From: Corynespora cassiicola | Lineage: Eukaryota; Ascomycota; Dothideomycetes; Pleosporales; Corynesporascaceae | NCBI GenBank assembly: GCA_022059125.1 | Contig: JAEUWY010000015.1 | Coordinates: 496,001-560,000, forward strand | Direction: 5' to 3' | DNA: 64,000 bases | Shown: piece by piece, positions 35,191 to 46,463 of the stretch | How positions within the stretch are numbered: position 1 is the stretch's first letter | Layout: each line of letters opens with the position of its first letter | Program-made: the position numbers and the translations under genes | Notes under the pieces: generated by a model | Seen by the model: the letters and a program-made list of their open reading frames with translations, nothing else | Told to the model about the DNA's origin: nothing | Databases searched by the model: none

Positions 35191-36785
35191 CTAGATAGTA
35201 TACACAAACCTCGGGCTATCATCACCCAACTCAGCAATCTGCTCGTCCGTCAGGCCCTCCACTTTGTAATCCTCCTTGCCCTCGGCACGCCTCTTGTTCA
35301 CCATGGCAAAGTAGAACCACATAACTGCAAAAAGAATGATGGCGAAAGCAACCATGGCCATTGTGACGGCGTGCCCCTTGACGTATCGGGGGGCCTCGCT
35401 ACTAGGATAGAGAAAACTGGACATGATACCAGCACAGTTTCCAATACTGAGCTGCAGTCCAGTAGCAGTAGTCCTCTTTCCGTAACGAGGGGAGTTGGTC
35501 GGCAGCCAGGCGAGTGGCAGGCCAACGCAAACGTAGAGTCCCATGGCAACGAGGAAGCAGCCCGCGTAGTGAACGTTGGAGCCCGCGTCGCTGATTAGCA
35601 TCGCATAGCCAACAATGCTAATGATTCCAAATAGAACGGTATAGAGCCCACGCTTTTGCTGGTGGTCCGAGAAACGGGCTACGATAAGGTAGGTGATCGC
35701 ACCGAGGGAGTAGCAAGGAATGGTGAGGACTTGAACCATGGCCGAAGAAGCTCCAGGATTGATGCCTCGAATGATGGTTGGCAGGAAAGTAGAGAATCCG
35801 TAAAGCATGGTGTCCGTACCGAACTGTCCGAAACAGAAAGCCCAGACCTTCCAGTCTTTAGCCGCTTTCCTCACATCCTCCCAGTGAAACTCTGCAGCGC
35901 TGACGGTGTATCCGGTCTGGCGCGTCAGCCTATAGGCGGCAAACTCCTTCTCCTCGGACTTAAGGAAATAGGCTGTTTCGGGATTATCGGGAAGGATCCA
36001 CAATGTAGCGACACCCAGGACGACGGTAGGGAGACCTTCGATGATCAGAATCCAGCGCCACCCACTCTGTCCAGCGACACCATCCATATGACCGATGGCA
36101 AAAGCAAGCAAGCCGCCACAGGCACCGGCGATGGCAGCAGAAACAAATAGGTATCCGATGCGGAGTGCGAGTTCACGCTTGGTGTAGAAAAGAGTGAGAT
36201 AGACAGCCATTCCAGGGAACAGTCCACCCTCAACGGCTCCGAGCAAGAGACGGCAGACAATAAGCCCAGCATAGCTTTGCACAATACCAGTGAGAGTGGC
36301 AATGATGCCCCATGACAAAGTGATGAAGGCGATCCAACGAGAGGGGCGAAGTTTTTTCAAAACGAGATTTGAGGGAACTTCAGACAGAATGTACGTTACG
36401 AAAAGGATAGAGACCGCAACCTGAAATTGATTCGAGTTGAGCCCTAAATCTTCCTCCAAGCCATACAGCCTCGCATTTCCGATATTGACTCTGTGACACT
36501 GTCAGCAACGCATTTTTGCCACAACACACCCCTCAAACATCCTCACTCTGCCCGTGTAAAACAGCGGGGCAATGCAGGACACGAGGCTTTTGCTTACCTG
36601 TCCAAGAAGCTCAGAAGATATAACAGCATCACCACAGGCACCAGGAAAAGGTCCAATCTTCTGACCAGCTTGCCTTCGCTTACAGGATCCACCTCTCCCA
36701 ACTGCCTCTCAACGGAATCCTCGTCGACAGCTTTGCTCGCATCGCCAGGGCGCGGGGACCCGAAATCTTTGTCGGAGTCACTCAT
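35191..36785 (-). CDS. MFS permease, anion:cation symporter family (Dal5/Tna1 group)
   Basis: Exons 36785-36598 and 36490-35191; 107-nt intron (GTAAGC..CACAG); predicted 495 aa with about 12 membrane segments. Exon 1 has a polar N-terminus then LVRRLDLFLVPVVMLLYLLSFLDR; splicing gives SFLDRVNIGNARLYGLEEDL, the hallmark of this family. The sequence PSNLVLKKLRPSRWIA and LLLGAVEGGLFPGMAVYLT in the first half, SGWRWILIIEGLPTVVLG, and a C-terminal DDSPRFVYTI are typical. Members carry allantoate, nicotinate, pantothenate, biotin-related and other organic anions; sequence alone does not give the substrate. It lies downstream of a Zn2Cys6 regulator and BNA6 on the same strand, which makes nicotinate or a related pyridine or aromatic acid a reasonable guess. 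Confidence 0.88.
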
Positions 36786-37688
36786 GACGATATCAGAGGG
36801 TCGCCGAATTTTTCCAAGAGCAGAACGTTTCGGTTTGATGTTTTGGTGAAATATCTCGTATAAAAAAGGGCCTAGTTGATTTGGGCTCGTTCGAGATTTG
36901 GTGGACGGGTGGGGTTACGAGATCGACCCAGAAGGATTTTTGGGGCGTTGGCGAAAGAAAGCGGATAAATTTCTTTTCTTTTCTGTGATTTTTCTTGAGG
37001 TCTTCAATTGCGCATCTTGAATCCTAATGTAGGGACCGTCATGTTAACGTCTATCGCCACAGAGAATCGGGCCAGGGCCTCGCTCACGGGAGGCAAGCTT
37101 TTTAAACCCTTTTGTTCCGAGAATTGACACGCGGGCCCACCTCTGGACGACAGGCGATCAGAACGCGGGGCTGGGCCAATGATATGCTGAGCCTAGCTGA
37201 CTTGGGATTGGCGCTGTGGACTAAACTGCTTTCGTGTCTTGATACGGCTGCGGAAAGATAACAGGTGCTGATGCCGAGAGTCAATGTGTAGCGCCAATGT
37301 TGGGGGGTGGCCTGTTTGCATGTACGCGAGGGAGGGAAAGATGGGGGGTTTCATTTATGCCACGTCTTAGGGTGGAGTTGGAGAGTATTCACGAGAACAG
37401 TGATTCAGTGATGGAGGCGTAATGGATAGATGACTTCGATCACGCATGCGATTCGAAAGTGCATGATGATGGAGTGGTGTTCGTAAATCTACGTGTGCTT
37501 TTGGATGCACGCTTGTGCACAGTGGACTCCCTGACGTTACATGTTCCTTGCATTACCAGGTACCCGGAGTAGAAGAGCTACATTGTTCCCTGTTGTTGTA
37601 CAAGAGTGGAGGTTGCCCTATCCTAGCTTCGCAACCGGCTGATTCCCATTACTGATGGTGCCTCGACGTTCGATATCTCCCTTTCAGC
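36786..37688. other. Spacer between MFS gene and Zn2Cys6 regulator
   Basis: 0.9 kb; holds the MFS promoter and the 3' end of the regulator. No coding frame of note. Confidence 0.5.
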
Positions 37689-39666
37689 TTATGTCATGCT
37701 AGATGTGTTCGAAGAGGAATAGTTCGCAAGCGAGGCGTCCCAGTTTATCGGCAATGTCAGCCCGCTGTAGATATCAATCTGTGCCGAAGGATCCACAGGA
37801 AAGATTAGTTCGTCTCGCGGTATCTCTATCTCGGCGTTGGGATCCACAGTTACTTCGCTGCTCTGTTCCCCCGCAAGGGTTCGACGAGCGACAAAGCGAA
37901 CCTCGTTTGCCATCCTCCTAGCCAATGGCCAGTACATTCCTTGGGCTTTAAGGTAGCCTATGCTGAGTCGAACCCGATCACGAGCTATCGACAAGGCATG
38001 GTCCTCGAGAAATACGTTGCAAGCCGAGATCTGCGCTGTTGCAAGCTGCGCTGCGATGCACATGGCAAATAGATTGTGCCGTTCAACCGGGCATGGAATG
38101 GCCAGAAGCTTGGTTTGCATCTCTGCCGCCTTAAGTGCACGCGCCGTATGGGCACTCTGTCCTTGTTTCAGAGGCTCGATAAAGGGAACCGGCGAGACGA
38201 AGCTCTCTGTAGAGAGCTCTTCAATGCTGTATATGAGGGAAGAGAATGGGCGGTGAGTGGTCATTATGAGGCTATAGCCATTAGCAAGCGCATGTAAGGT
38301 CAATTTGAGATGCTCACATTGCAGCAATCATATGCGCCATGAACATAACTTCGTCAACACGTCCATCTGGTTGAAGTGGATCTTTTTTGCAAGCAGGTAA
38401 TAGGGATTGCCATATTGCGACTTTTGCGTCGATGGCACAGATCAAAGTATCTCCGAACGTTCCGGTTTCGAGAAAACAGCGCATGACTTGATCGAAATCA
38501 GTTGAATCGTACCGATTAAAACGCTTGAAGGGATGGAAACGCACTATAAGAAACGCAGTTGCAGATGTCGTAAAGATAGGTGATCGATGAGTAGATGATA
38601 TCAACATCGTCGAACTCCCGCATCTCATACTGTTGAAAGGTCATTGTGGGTGGTATTTGCTTGATTCGAATCAGCACAAATCATTCACAGAAGCTTCTAT
38701 ACTCACCCCCATTTCGTAGAACTCGTCATCACACGGCAGATCGACAGAGTTTGGGACATCCCTCATTGCGAACATGGGGGAATTCGTAGTGACGGCATAA
38801 TGCTGATCGATGATATGCAGAAAGTAATATGTTCTTCTCCATGATTCCTCAAGGACTGGATTCCCCTCACCGTGGATTTGGGCAAATTCTTGTTTGTTGA
38901 TACCGAGCTCCAAGCCTAAGCTTATGGCCCTGACGAGAGTCTTGCGAGACTCCGTCTTCAGGTCCAGATGTGACTGGGCGACGGAGCAGATCATCAATGC
39001 TTGTAAGAAGAAGGGAGTCTTGGGTTCATCGTGCCGGTTCAGCGCCTCGGTCGCCATTCGGTAGTATGATTCAGATGGAGTCCATGGTGCAAATATGGCG
39101 CCAATCCACTGCATTACTATCAAGATATCATCCAAGCCGTTGTTATCGCTCAGCTTGCGTTGATTGAGCCACTGAGATGGTAATGGGAACGGGAAAGCTG
39201 GCCAGAAGTTTTCGTAGTACAGGTCGAGTAGTCTGTCCTTACTAATAGCAAAGGACATGGAATTTAGCCCGCTGAAGCTTGGTTCAACCAGGTTCAAATT
39301 ATTGAACCTTCTAACGGCGGTGAAGTGCTCCATCTGGCCATTCTGGCCGCTGTTTGGCGAAGGTCCGGATCCAAGGCTTGGATTTGTGGCATGATCGGAA
39401 CTGACCTCATATTGTGGTCGGAATTCAGTTTGCTGTTCTTGTTGCTCTTGCTGCCTCTGTTGTAAGGCGAGTTTCCGACGTTCTAATGCATCTTTCGTGA
39501 GTCCTCCTCTTCTTGATTTCTGGTAGATACATTCCTTCCCATCTCTTGTACAGCGGTTACATACAGGTTGAGTGGCATCGCATTTGACATGTCGACTGCG
39601 GCATTGTACGCAGGCCAGAATGACCCGATTGATCGGCTTTGGATTGGCTGCTGCACTGACTTCCAT
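37689..39666 (-). CDS. Zn2Cys6 fungal-specific transcription factor
   Basis: Four exons: 39666-38707, 38629-38545, 38486-38318, 38271-37689; introns 77, 58 and 46 nt; predicted 598 aa. ATG 39666 was chosen because the frame's earlier start is only TTG. The binuclear zinc cluster has C19, C22, C29, C36, C39 and C46 (CX2CX6CX6CX2CX6C), followed by a basic linker (KSRRGGLTKDALERRK) and a Gln-rich stretch that may coil for dimerisation. The middle homology region shows YYENFWPAFPFPLPSQW, FFLQALMICSVAQSHLD, SLGLELGIN and EESWRRTYYFLHIIDQ, the fungal-trans domain. Splicing of the two small introns restores FLETGTFGDTLICAIDAK and MIAAILIMTTHRPFSSL. It probably regulates neighbours; no binding site was identified. 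Confidence 0.87.
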
Positions 39667-40364
39667 GATGGCTAGGCAAGTTTTGGCCAATACAGCCTGG
39701 GTGTCAACAATGATACAGCGATTTTCTTCACTTAGTTTGGCGTTTCGGCCACTCGTTCATTCATACCAAAAAGGTAGATGAGGGGTTTACTTTCTGAATG
39801 TGCGATCAGAGTGCTGAAAGACAATGAGGCTGAGGCTGAGCTCAGGATTCGCTTGCCGCGTATGCTAGCCTGATAGAGACTGCCAAGTGGACACCGGAAG
39901 CCGTTCCTTGTTTGCCCGATTAATCGCTGCTATTTTTGCCCGATCCTCCGCACTTCCACTGTCTTCCTCCCCCCCTGCTCAAGTGTCTAGCGCGATACGG
40001 CCTCTTTAAATCGGGAAAGGTGATTGTGGAGCCGACGGATCATCAAGTGGCTGTCATGGAAGAACGCTAAGCATCCGAACCGGAGGGGAGACTGTACCAC
40101 AGCAAGTGACGTCAGTAATGAATACGTGAATACGCATTTTCCAACTGTTGTAGCTCTAAAGAGCACACGACAAGGCTCAGAGTCCTTTTTTTTTTAGAAT
40201 TAATTTGATACATGGAGTAACCCTTGAGGGTTTCAATCTTGCATTATTGCTTTGGAGTTTATAATGATACATTGCTAGTGTTGCGAAACGGGTTCTAGTC
40301 CTTTACCAAATCTTGTTTGTTAAGGTTACCTTCGGAGAGATGAGTCTTTAGACCTACATGCCAT
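39667..40364. other. Spacer between regulator and BNA6
   Basis: 0.7 kb with the regulator's promoter and the BNA6 3' end. Inverted CGG/CCG triplets are visible (for example CCG at 40084 area, cggaggg at 40081) but not in a convincing binding-site arrangement. Confidence 0.4.
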
Positions 40365-41404
40365 TCAAATATCCAGGCTCTCGCCAGATTTCTTACTTTC
40401 CTTACCCTTGGGAACAATCTTCAACGAAAAGTCGACGTGCTTGACACCTTGGTGTATGCTACTGGTGCTCACAATGTCCACATCACTGCAAACGTAACCT
40501 TCCACATTATCTTCGGTAAGCCCTCCGCTGACCTCAACCAAGAAAGCTTTGCGGTCTCCGGTGCCTCTTCCCCATTTATCCTTCAGCTGTGCAGCAGCTA
40601 CCTTGACACCATCGGGCGTGAAGTTGTCCAGCATAACGATATCTGCACCGGCAGCAATGGCTTCGTCTGCCTCCTCGAAGCTCTGGCACTCAACTTCCAC
40701 TTTGATGGCGAATCCACCGGCGGATTTGGCGGCACGGACGGCGTTAGTGATGCTTCCAGCAGCGACAATGTGATTGTCCTTGAGCATAGTCATTGCTGAG
40801 AGATCGACGCGATGCGCATCAACTCCACCGACGAGCATGCCGTACTTTTCGACGAGGCGAAAGCCAGGGGTAGTCTTGCGGGTTCCAGCAAGGATATTGG
40901 GATATCCGGCTTTCCTCAGGAGGCTCAACAGCCTGTTCGACTTGGTAGCGATTCCGGAGCATCGCGCCAGAGTGTTGAGTGCTACCCTCTCTCCAAGCAA
41001 CAGGTTGCGTACGGGCCCTCGTACTGTAGCACAGTGCTTGATTGGTTGGAAAGCGTCTCCTTCTTTGACGTGCCATTCGACACTGAATTCGATCAGTATG
41101 CTGGTGCACCAACAATTGGACAAGACGCTACTCACGTGCAGTCGAGCTGGCGGAAGACTTCATCGAAGAACGGCACACCAGCCACAATACCCTTGTCGAC
41201 CTCTCAGCTTAGGTTCTCGTCATAAAATCAAAGACCCACCTCGCTCTTGCCTAGCAGCTTGGCCTCGGATACCTCTTCTCCAACGACGAAGCCTCCGTAG
41301 TCGAAACTCGGCGTGTCTTCCTCCAGCCATTCCGAGACGAGACGCTTGTACGTCTGGGGCAGCAGATGCGCTACGGTTCCATGAGCGGGTGCGCCTTCAA
41401 CCAT
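40365..41404 (-). CDS. BNA6: Quinolinate phosphoribosyltransferase (nicotinate-nucleotide pyrophosphorylase)
   Basis: Exons 41404-41240, 41200-41136 and 41082-40365; introns of 39 and 53 nt; predicted 315 aa, about the normal length. Converts quinolinate and PRPP to nicotinic acid mononucleotide, CO2 and PPi, the step joining tryptophan breakdown to NAD. Visible: [51 protein letters not shown] (residues 144-150, substrate binding), GGVDAHR (162-168), KDNHI (178), VEVEC, MLDNF and a Gly-rich VSGGL phosphate loop. ATG 41404 starts [16 protein letters not shown], the usual N-terminus. The 39-nt first intron is at the lower limit for fungi, but the joined protein matches the family through the junction. 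Confidence 0.93.
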
Positions 41405-42203
41405 TTTGGCAAGATAGCTTATTGGTCTCAAAGGTAGACTTCTGGACAGGAGTATGTGAGCGTGACAATGATGCCAAAGCAAGGTGGTGGGGGCAAAAGG
41501 TCATGGTTTGATATATAAAGTTATCGATAAGGTTAGTGTCGGCAGTAGGGCGGCCGCGGATCGGAAGTTGCACAAGCCTGGTTCCTTCCGCTCCCTCGTT
41601 CCTATTGGCCCACAGTCGTTCGTCCTCTGTGTACCGCAACGCCCGTCGGAACATGGGTGTCAGGGCCTTCCGATGGTAAAAGTCGTCATTGCAAAATGGC
41701 TGGCTGGGACAGATAGTCGGTAGACTATGGACTACGGGCGGTGTTACATGGGAAAAGCCACAATTCCACAGTATTTTGAGTGCACTCTAGCACGACTGTC
41801 GCTGCTCATGGCCATGTTTATTCTCAGGCACCATTCCGACTATACAACAGGAAGTGCAGTGCGTCAGTGATACCGACATGTCCGCTTACTATGCTAACAC
41901 TGCGCAATTTGAGTCTATAGACGTTCGAAGTGAGACTCTATATCATGACTTTCAGCACTCTCAGGGCGTCAGCTATGGTCTTTCTCACTCGCCCTCAGGT
42001 GGCAGTCAGTGAGCACTTTCACCTGCCCGGTCGCACTTTTCTTGATAGAGCAAAGCCAAAATAAATTAATACCTAGTGAAAGAGTTGTCACCCACAAACA
42101 GCCATATCAAAAACTTCCTTATGGATTCTGACTCTTCTACTTATCCTACATCACTTATGTGACATCGCTTTACGCGACAAATGGCCATTTGAGCTAGCCC
42201 AAC
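41405..42203. other. Divergent intergenic region (BNA6 / hypothetical)
   Basis: 0.8 kb between divergent starts. No coding frame supported. Confidence 0.5.
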
Positions 42204-43120
42204 ATGCGTCCGAGTGTGATACGCCAGCTGATGGCGTCGAATGATATCTCAGAGCGTTCCAAGAGATTCTGGATTGGTACCATCAGGTGGGATGACAACG
42301 GTGTCTGGGGCGACGATGGTGGTAAGTAATGGCTGACACTTCATTGACCAGTTCCCATGCTCATTTAAATCAGTCTACAAGAGGTGGGATTTGGAGGACC
42401 CTCAGGCATGGCCTCCTACTCCAATGCCGTTTATAGACCCCGACTCCGACTTGGGTGACATCGATAATGCGATTGACTTATCCGAACCCAAAGGCGATAT
42501 CAGTCACACCGCAGGTGTAGGAGCCAATGAGGGTGAAGATGAGATTTCTGGAAGCAAGAGCTCTTTCAAGTCGACCTCTCCAGCTCCCATCGAGAACGGA
42601 ATATACGGTGATGTTACGAGCAACCTAGACTTCAAGACTGATGAAGCAGAGGGAATCAAGAGCGCCAGCACCGGATCACTTTCAGGCTACCCTTCAGATA
42701 TCTCCGACATGGAATCTACTATTGATCCGGTAAGCGTCCTAAAGACTACATGTTGACGATAAACTGACATCGAACCAGGGTCCAAGGAAGCTAGCTCTGG
42801 CTGGGGACACGAATGCACTACGCCAGAAACTTCCACTGAGATCCCGCACCGCCACTCCAGCCTCCGTCGAGTACAAGACCGCTTCAACTTCTGGCGATTC
42901 TGAATATAGGTCCTTTAATCTCCATGAAGACGATAGCGCGTCTGACTGGGGAGAAACCGAGACAGCAAAAACGCAGAACAAGAAGAAGGTTCAACTGAAG
43001 AAGGGAGCGAAGCGCAGCGGAGGGGAATTGGTGCAACCCCAGCCCAAGAAACCCAAGGGAAGGGGAGGATCAGGTAGTGGCGAATCTCCGAGCGATGGTG
43101 AATTTTCTGACAATCATTAG
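42204..43120 (+). CDS. Hypothetical protein, charged, probably nuclear
   Basis: Exons 42204-42321, 42374-42729 and 42779-43120; introns 52 (GTAAGT..TCAG) and 49 nt (GTAAGC..CCAG); predicted 271 aa. Family not recognised. The N-terminus contains SKRFWIGTIRWDDNGVWG, a compact aromatic block; the middle is acidic and Ser/Thr-rich. The C-terminal third is basic with QNKKKVQLKKGAKR and PQPKKPKGRG, good nuclear-localisation candidates, and ends GESPSDGEFSDNH. Phase agreement at both introns is the main support for the gene. It may be lineage-specific. Confidence 0.55.
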
Positions 43121-43640
43121 ACACGTCCAAGAAGCAGATGCCCACGCGGCGGTCCACTCGTTCTACCCGAGCCAGGCTTTGAGCCTTGCAAGGACTGACG
43201 AGAGCCACTGGCTCCTAGTTCGGTATGGACAAGGACATCACGGTTACATTTGGGCAGGTGTCTTGGGTGCGGTTTGGTTTTTCGGACTTGTCTGATCTTC
43301 CTGCCGGTACCCGCAGACATGCGGCATGCTGGAAGGTTGACCTATAAATGCGGTATTTGAGGGGGGTTAGGTGCATGAGGATGTACCTAGTCTGCAGGAT
43401 TCTAAACCTGCCTAGATAAGCCTACGTGTATGGCACCCTTTGGTTTTGACATTGGCGGACCAGATAACCCATTTGGTGTTCTTCATGATGTGTCCAACAA
43501 GATTATGCTCCCTGATCCTATAGTACTTTTACTTCCCCAGAAGTCACCAGATTAATCATACAGCTTTTCGTACGTGCAAGCGCATCCTTTTTGTTCCCAG
43601 AATAATATACAGCAATGTACAACGGCGTATCTTCTCTCTC
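43121..43640. other. Convergent intergenic region
   Basis: Half a kilobase between the hypothetical gene and the 3' end of the Cbp6-like gene; no gene seen. Confidence 0.5.
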
Positions 43641-44112
43641 TTACTGCCACCGGATCTTCATCTTCCACTCGTCAATCTTTGCGCTCAGCCACGACTTTGT
43701 GGGAGCCCGTGCAATCTCTTCCATCAAGCGGTCGTAGTGCTCAGGGTTGGATTTCGGCTTCAGCACGTCCTGCGTAATGGGGTACTTTTTGCTGTATCGG
43801 TTCTCGAGCAGGGAAAAAAGGGCATTGATGTTCGCCTTCTCGAGGGCTGGATCTAGTTTGGATAGCGCCGGTGACGACGCAGAATCGGGCTTGGACGCTG
43901 GCTTGCCCTCCTCGGCGGGGGCAATGGGCTTCACGCCATAGGGAGCGGCCCGGAATTCAATGGCGCGCGTGAAGGGCAGGTTGGGGCGGAGAGGGTCCTT
44001 GGGCCAAAGAGCAAGGAGACGCGCATACTGCTTTGCTATCTGGAATCGGGGTGAGCATGGCACAGCAAAGGGGCACGCTCGAGGAGGGCTGCGCACGTAC
44101 GGTGTTGGACAT
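43641..44112 (-). CDS. CBP6: Cbp6/UQCC2-like mitochondrial complex III assembly factor
   Basis: A 12-nt first exon (44112-44101, MSNT) and a second exon 44039-43641; 61-nt intron (GTACGT..TCCAG); predicted 136 aa. The block IAKQYARLLALWPKDPLRPNLPFTRAIEFR at the N-terminus is the LYR-like signature I associate with fungal UQCC2/Cbp6. Later parts (NALFSLLENRYSKKYP, PEHYDRLMEEIARAP, KIDEWKMKIRWQ) are helical and basic. In yeast Cbp6 works with Cbp3 on the mitoribosome tunnel to translate and stabilise cytochrome b. The Ala/Ser/Pro insert in the middle (PAEEGKPASKPDSASSP) is probably species-specific. It is divergent from the Bsd2 gene, 387 bp between starts. Confidence 0.68.
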
Positions 44113-44499
44113 GACGGGAGGTGGAGCATCATGGAGCATCAGTTCGCCCGCCGGGACACAAAAAGCCAAAAGGCCTAAGTCGATGATGCGCACGCGTTGT
44201 GGCGCGTCACGTGCACTGTGGCTGAGCACGCCAAGGCGTCCGCTTCGGGCTTCTCGGCGATTCCACGGATGTGCGGCGCCAGCGGGCAGCGGTCAAGCGC
44301 CCCAGCTTAGCCAGGGACGGACTTGCGAAACACGAGAGTGAACTGACTGCCGCCTTCGACATACCTGACGACCTGACTCCTCCGACCCACGACCCGCTCG
44401 CACGCCCTGCCTGCGCCGACTGCGCTGCCGCTCTCTTGACTCCTTCTCCTTCTCTCCTCTTCCCTCCACGCCCCCTTCTGCCAGCCCACAAGCGCCAGC
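44113..44499. promoter_or_regulatory. Divergent promoter, Cbp6-like / Bsd2
   Basis: 387 bp separating divergent start codons. A CACGTG-like site occurs at about 44209 (gtCACGTGca). The Bsd2 side is CT-rich. Confidence 0.45.
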
Positions 44500-45722
44500 A
44501 TGCCTCAACAACGCTACGAACGGGTATGCCGCTCCCCAACCGCCTGCGCCCCCTCCGAAACCCTTTGCGCCAGATCACGGCCTGAACCACACGCTCCCCT
44601 ATCCTTCCCGCATGTACTGACGATGCCATGCCCAGGTCGGCCAGAACGACGACGACGACTCGCCCTCGAGCCCCAACCCCCAGTTCCAGATCCCCAACTC
44701 GCCACCGCCCTCCTTCCACAGTCGTGCCTCCTCGCCCAACGGCGCATCCCGCCGCCTCCTGTCTGACGACCCGCTCGCCAACGATGCCGACCGCACCCTT
44801 GCAGACACGTTCGATTCAGACTCCGACGACGACGAGAACGATGGGCGCGACGATCGCCAGCGGTTGATGCGGGGGAACCCCGAGAGCGAGCAGGCCGAGG
44901 CCGAGGAAGTGAGGCAGGGAATCCAGAGGAGAGTTACGCAGCTGCCGGACTTCAACACACAGGCTCCTTCAGGCGGTCGGATATACGGCGGCGGTCAGAA
45001 TGACGGCGTATGGGCGAACCTCAGCGCCAAACCCACCCGTGGGGAGGAACTTGAGGAGAAGCCTCCGGTACGTTCTTTTCAGATCGCCCTCCCCCAGTCT
45101 GATACTTGAGTGTATCATGCTAACAGCAAGACAGACGTACGAACAAGCCGCCGCAGATGCCACACCACCCTATTGGGAAACCACCATCCTCGCCCCGGGC
45201 ACTTTCGGCGACGAAGTTTTCGTCGAGGGCCTCCCTGTCGGCGGTGTTTTTTCTTTTGTCTGGAACGCCATGATCTCCATGTCCTTCCAACTTGTTGGTT
45301 TCCTTCTCACATACCTGCTCCACACCACCCACGCTGCCAAGAATGGGTCCCGCGCCGGTCTCGGCATTACTCTCGTACAATACGGTTTTACCATGAAGGG
45401 CGCTGCCTCGCTATCACCTAGCAACGATGCCTCCAGTGGATCCTTTGAGGGCGGTGTGCCCAGCGATCCAAACTCACACGATTTCGACCCCAACGCAGTG
45501 GCCCCCTCAGGTACCTCCGAATCGACACCGGCAAGCTCGGGTATCAGTAGCAGTGACTGGCTAGCATACGGCCTGATGATTGTTGGTTGGTTCATTCTTA
45601 TCAAGAGCATTTCAGACTTTATCCGCGCCAGGAGACACGAGCAGCTTGTGCTCCAGTCTCCTGATCGTGGCCTCGGAGTGGCCGTTGTGGCTGAGGGTGA
45701 GAGTCCAGAGCGGAGCGTATGA
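44500..45722 (+). CDS. BSD2: Bsd2/Ndfip family adaptor for Nedd4-type ubiquitin ligase
   Basis: Exons 44500-44523, 44636-45067 and 45135-45722; introns 112 and 67 nt; predicted 347 aa. The first exon encodes only MPQQRYER. The cytosolic N-terminal half is acidic and Ser/Pro-rich. Splicing of intron 2 creates PPTY at residues 151-154, a canonical PPxY motif that binds WW domains of Rsp5/Nedd4, followed by TPPYWE. Three hydrophobic segments follow: VFSFVWNAMISMSFQLVGFLLTYLL, AGLGITLVQYGF, and WLAYGLMIVGWFILIKSI. This is the Ndfip layout. In yeast Bsd2 sends metal transporters and other membrane proteins to the vacuole for degradation. Confidence 0.87.
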
Positions 45723-46463
45723 TATCTTGCCTCCTGCCTCCCTACACTTTTTTTTTCTCCGAAAACCACTCCGTATATTTTACGTTCTTCGCATTCCTTG
45801 GTTAAATATGGTATATCATTTTCGAAATGGTTGGTTTTAGGAGAGGGTTATTGAAGTAAAGCATGCCACGAGACATGGCTTAGCGAAAGAGAAGCTTAAT
45901 TGAAATAAGCCTCTGCTGTAACAAGACGTGCACATTCCTGCCTTTTTTTTTCCCCCAGGTTCAGGTTCCTTGGATATGGAAGAGGTGTAGTCACACTGGG
46001 ATAGAGTCCCTTCTCGTACGAATTTCCTTGCAGTTTATATTGAGCGTTGTGCTTTGGAATACGATACCTGTTCACCATCCTAAAAATTCGCCTGTGTGCT
46101 GTGTTGGAGATCGAAGTTCTGGCGAGGCAGTGAGCTTCAGGGTGCTGACAATATACCACTCCGAAAAAAAGTGAAAAGGGCGTGGGATTAGTAAGGTAAG
46201 GGGTGAAACGTGCGTTTGTAGAACTCGGTTTGCACATGGCAACGAATGCTCTCAGCCTAAAGTACTCTCACTACTTCCATGGTTTACTTTGACTTTTGCA
46301 ACCACTGCCTCGGTTGTATACAACCCGCAGCCCTTCTTTACCGACCACCCCGGTATTGTCTATCCGTCCTTTCACTTCTTATTTTCATACCAATCACCTT
46401 CGCACTCTGCTGACCACAGGATTCTTGGATATTGCTATAAACCTTTCTAAGCAGTCCATCGCC
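45723..46463. other. Intergenic region between Bsd2 and the hypothetical gene
   Basis: 0.74 kb tandem spacing; frames under 115 codons with no motif. Confidence 0.5.
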
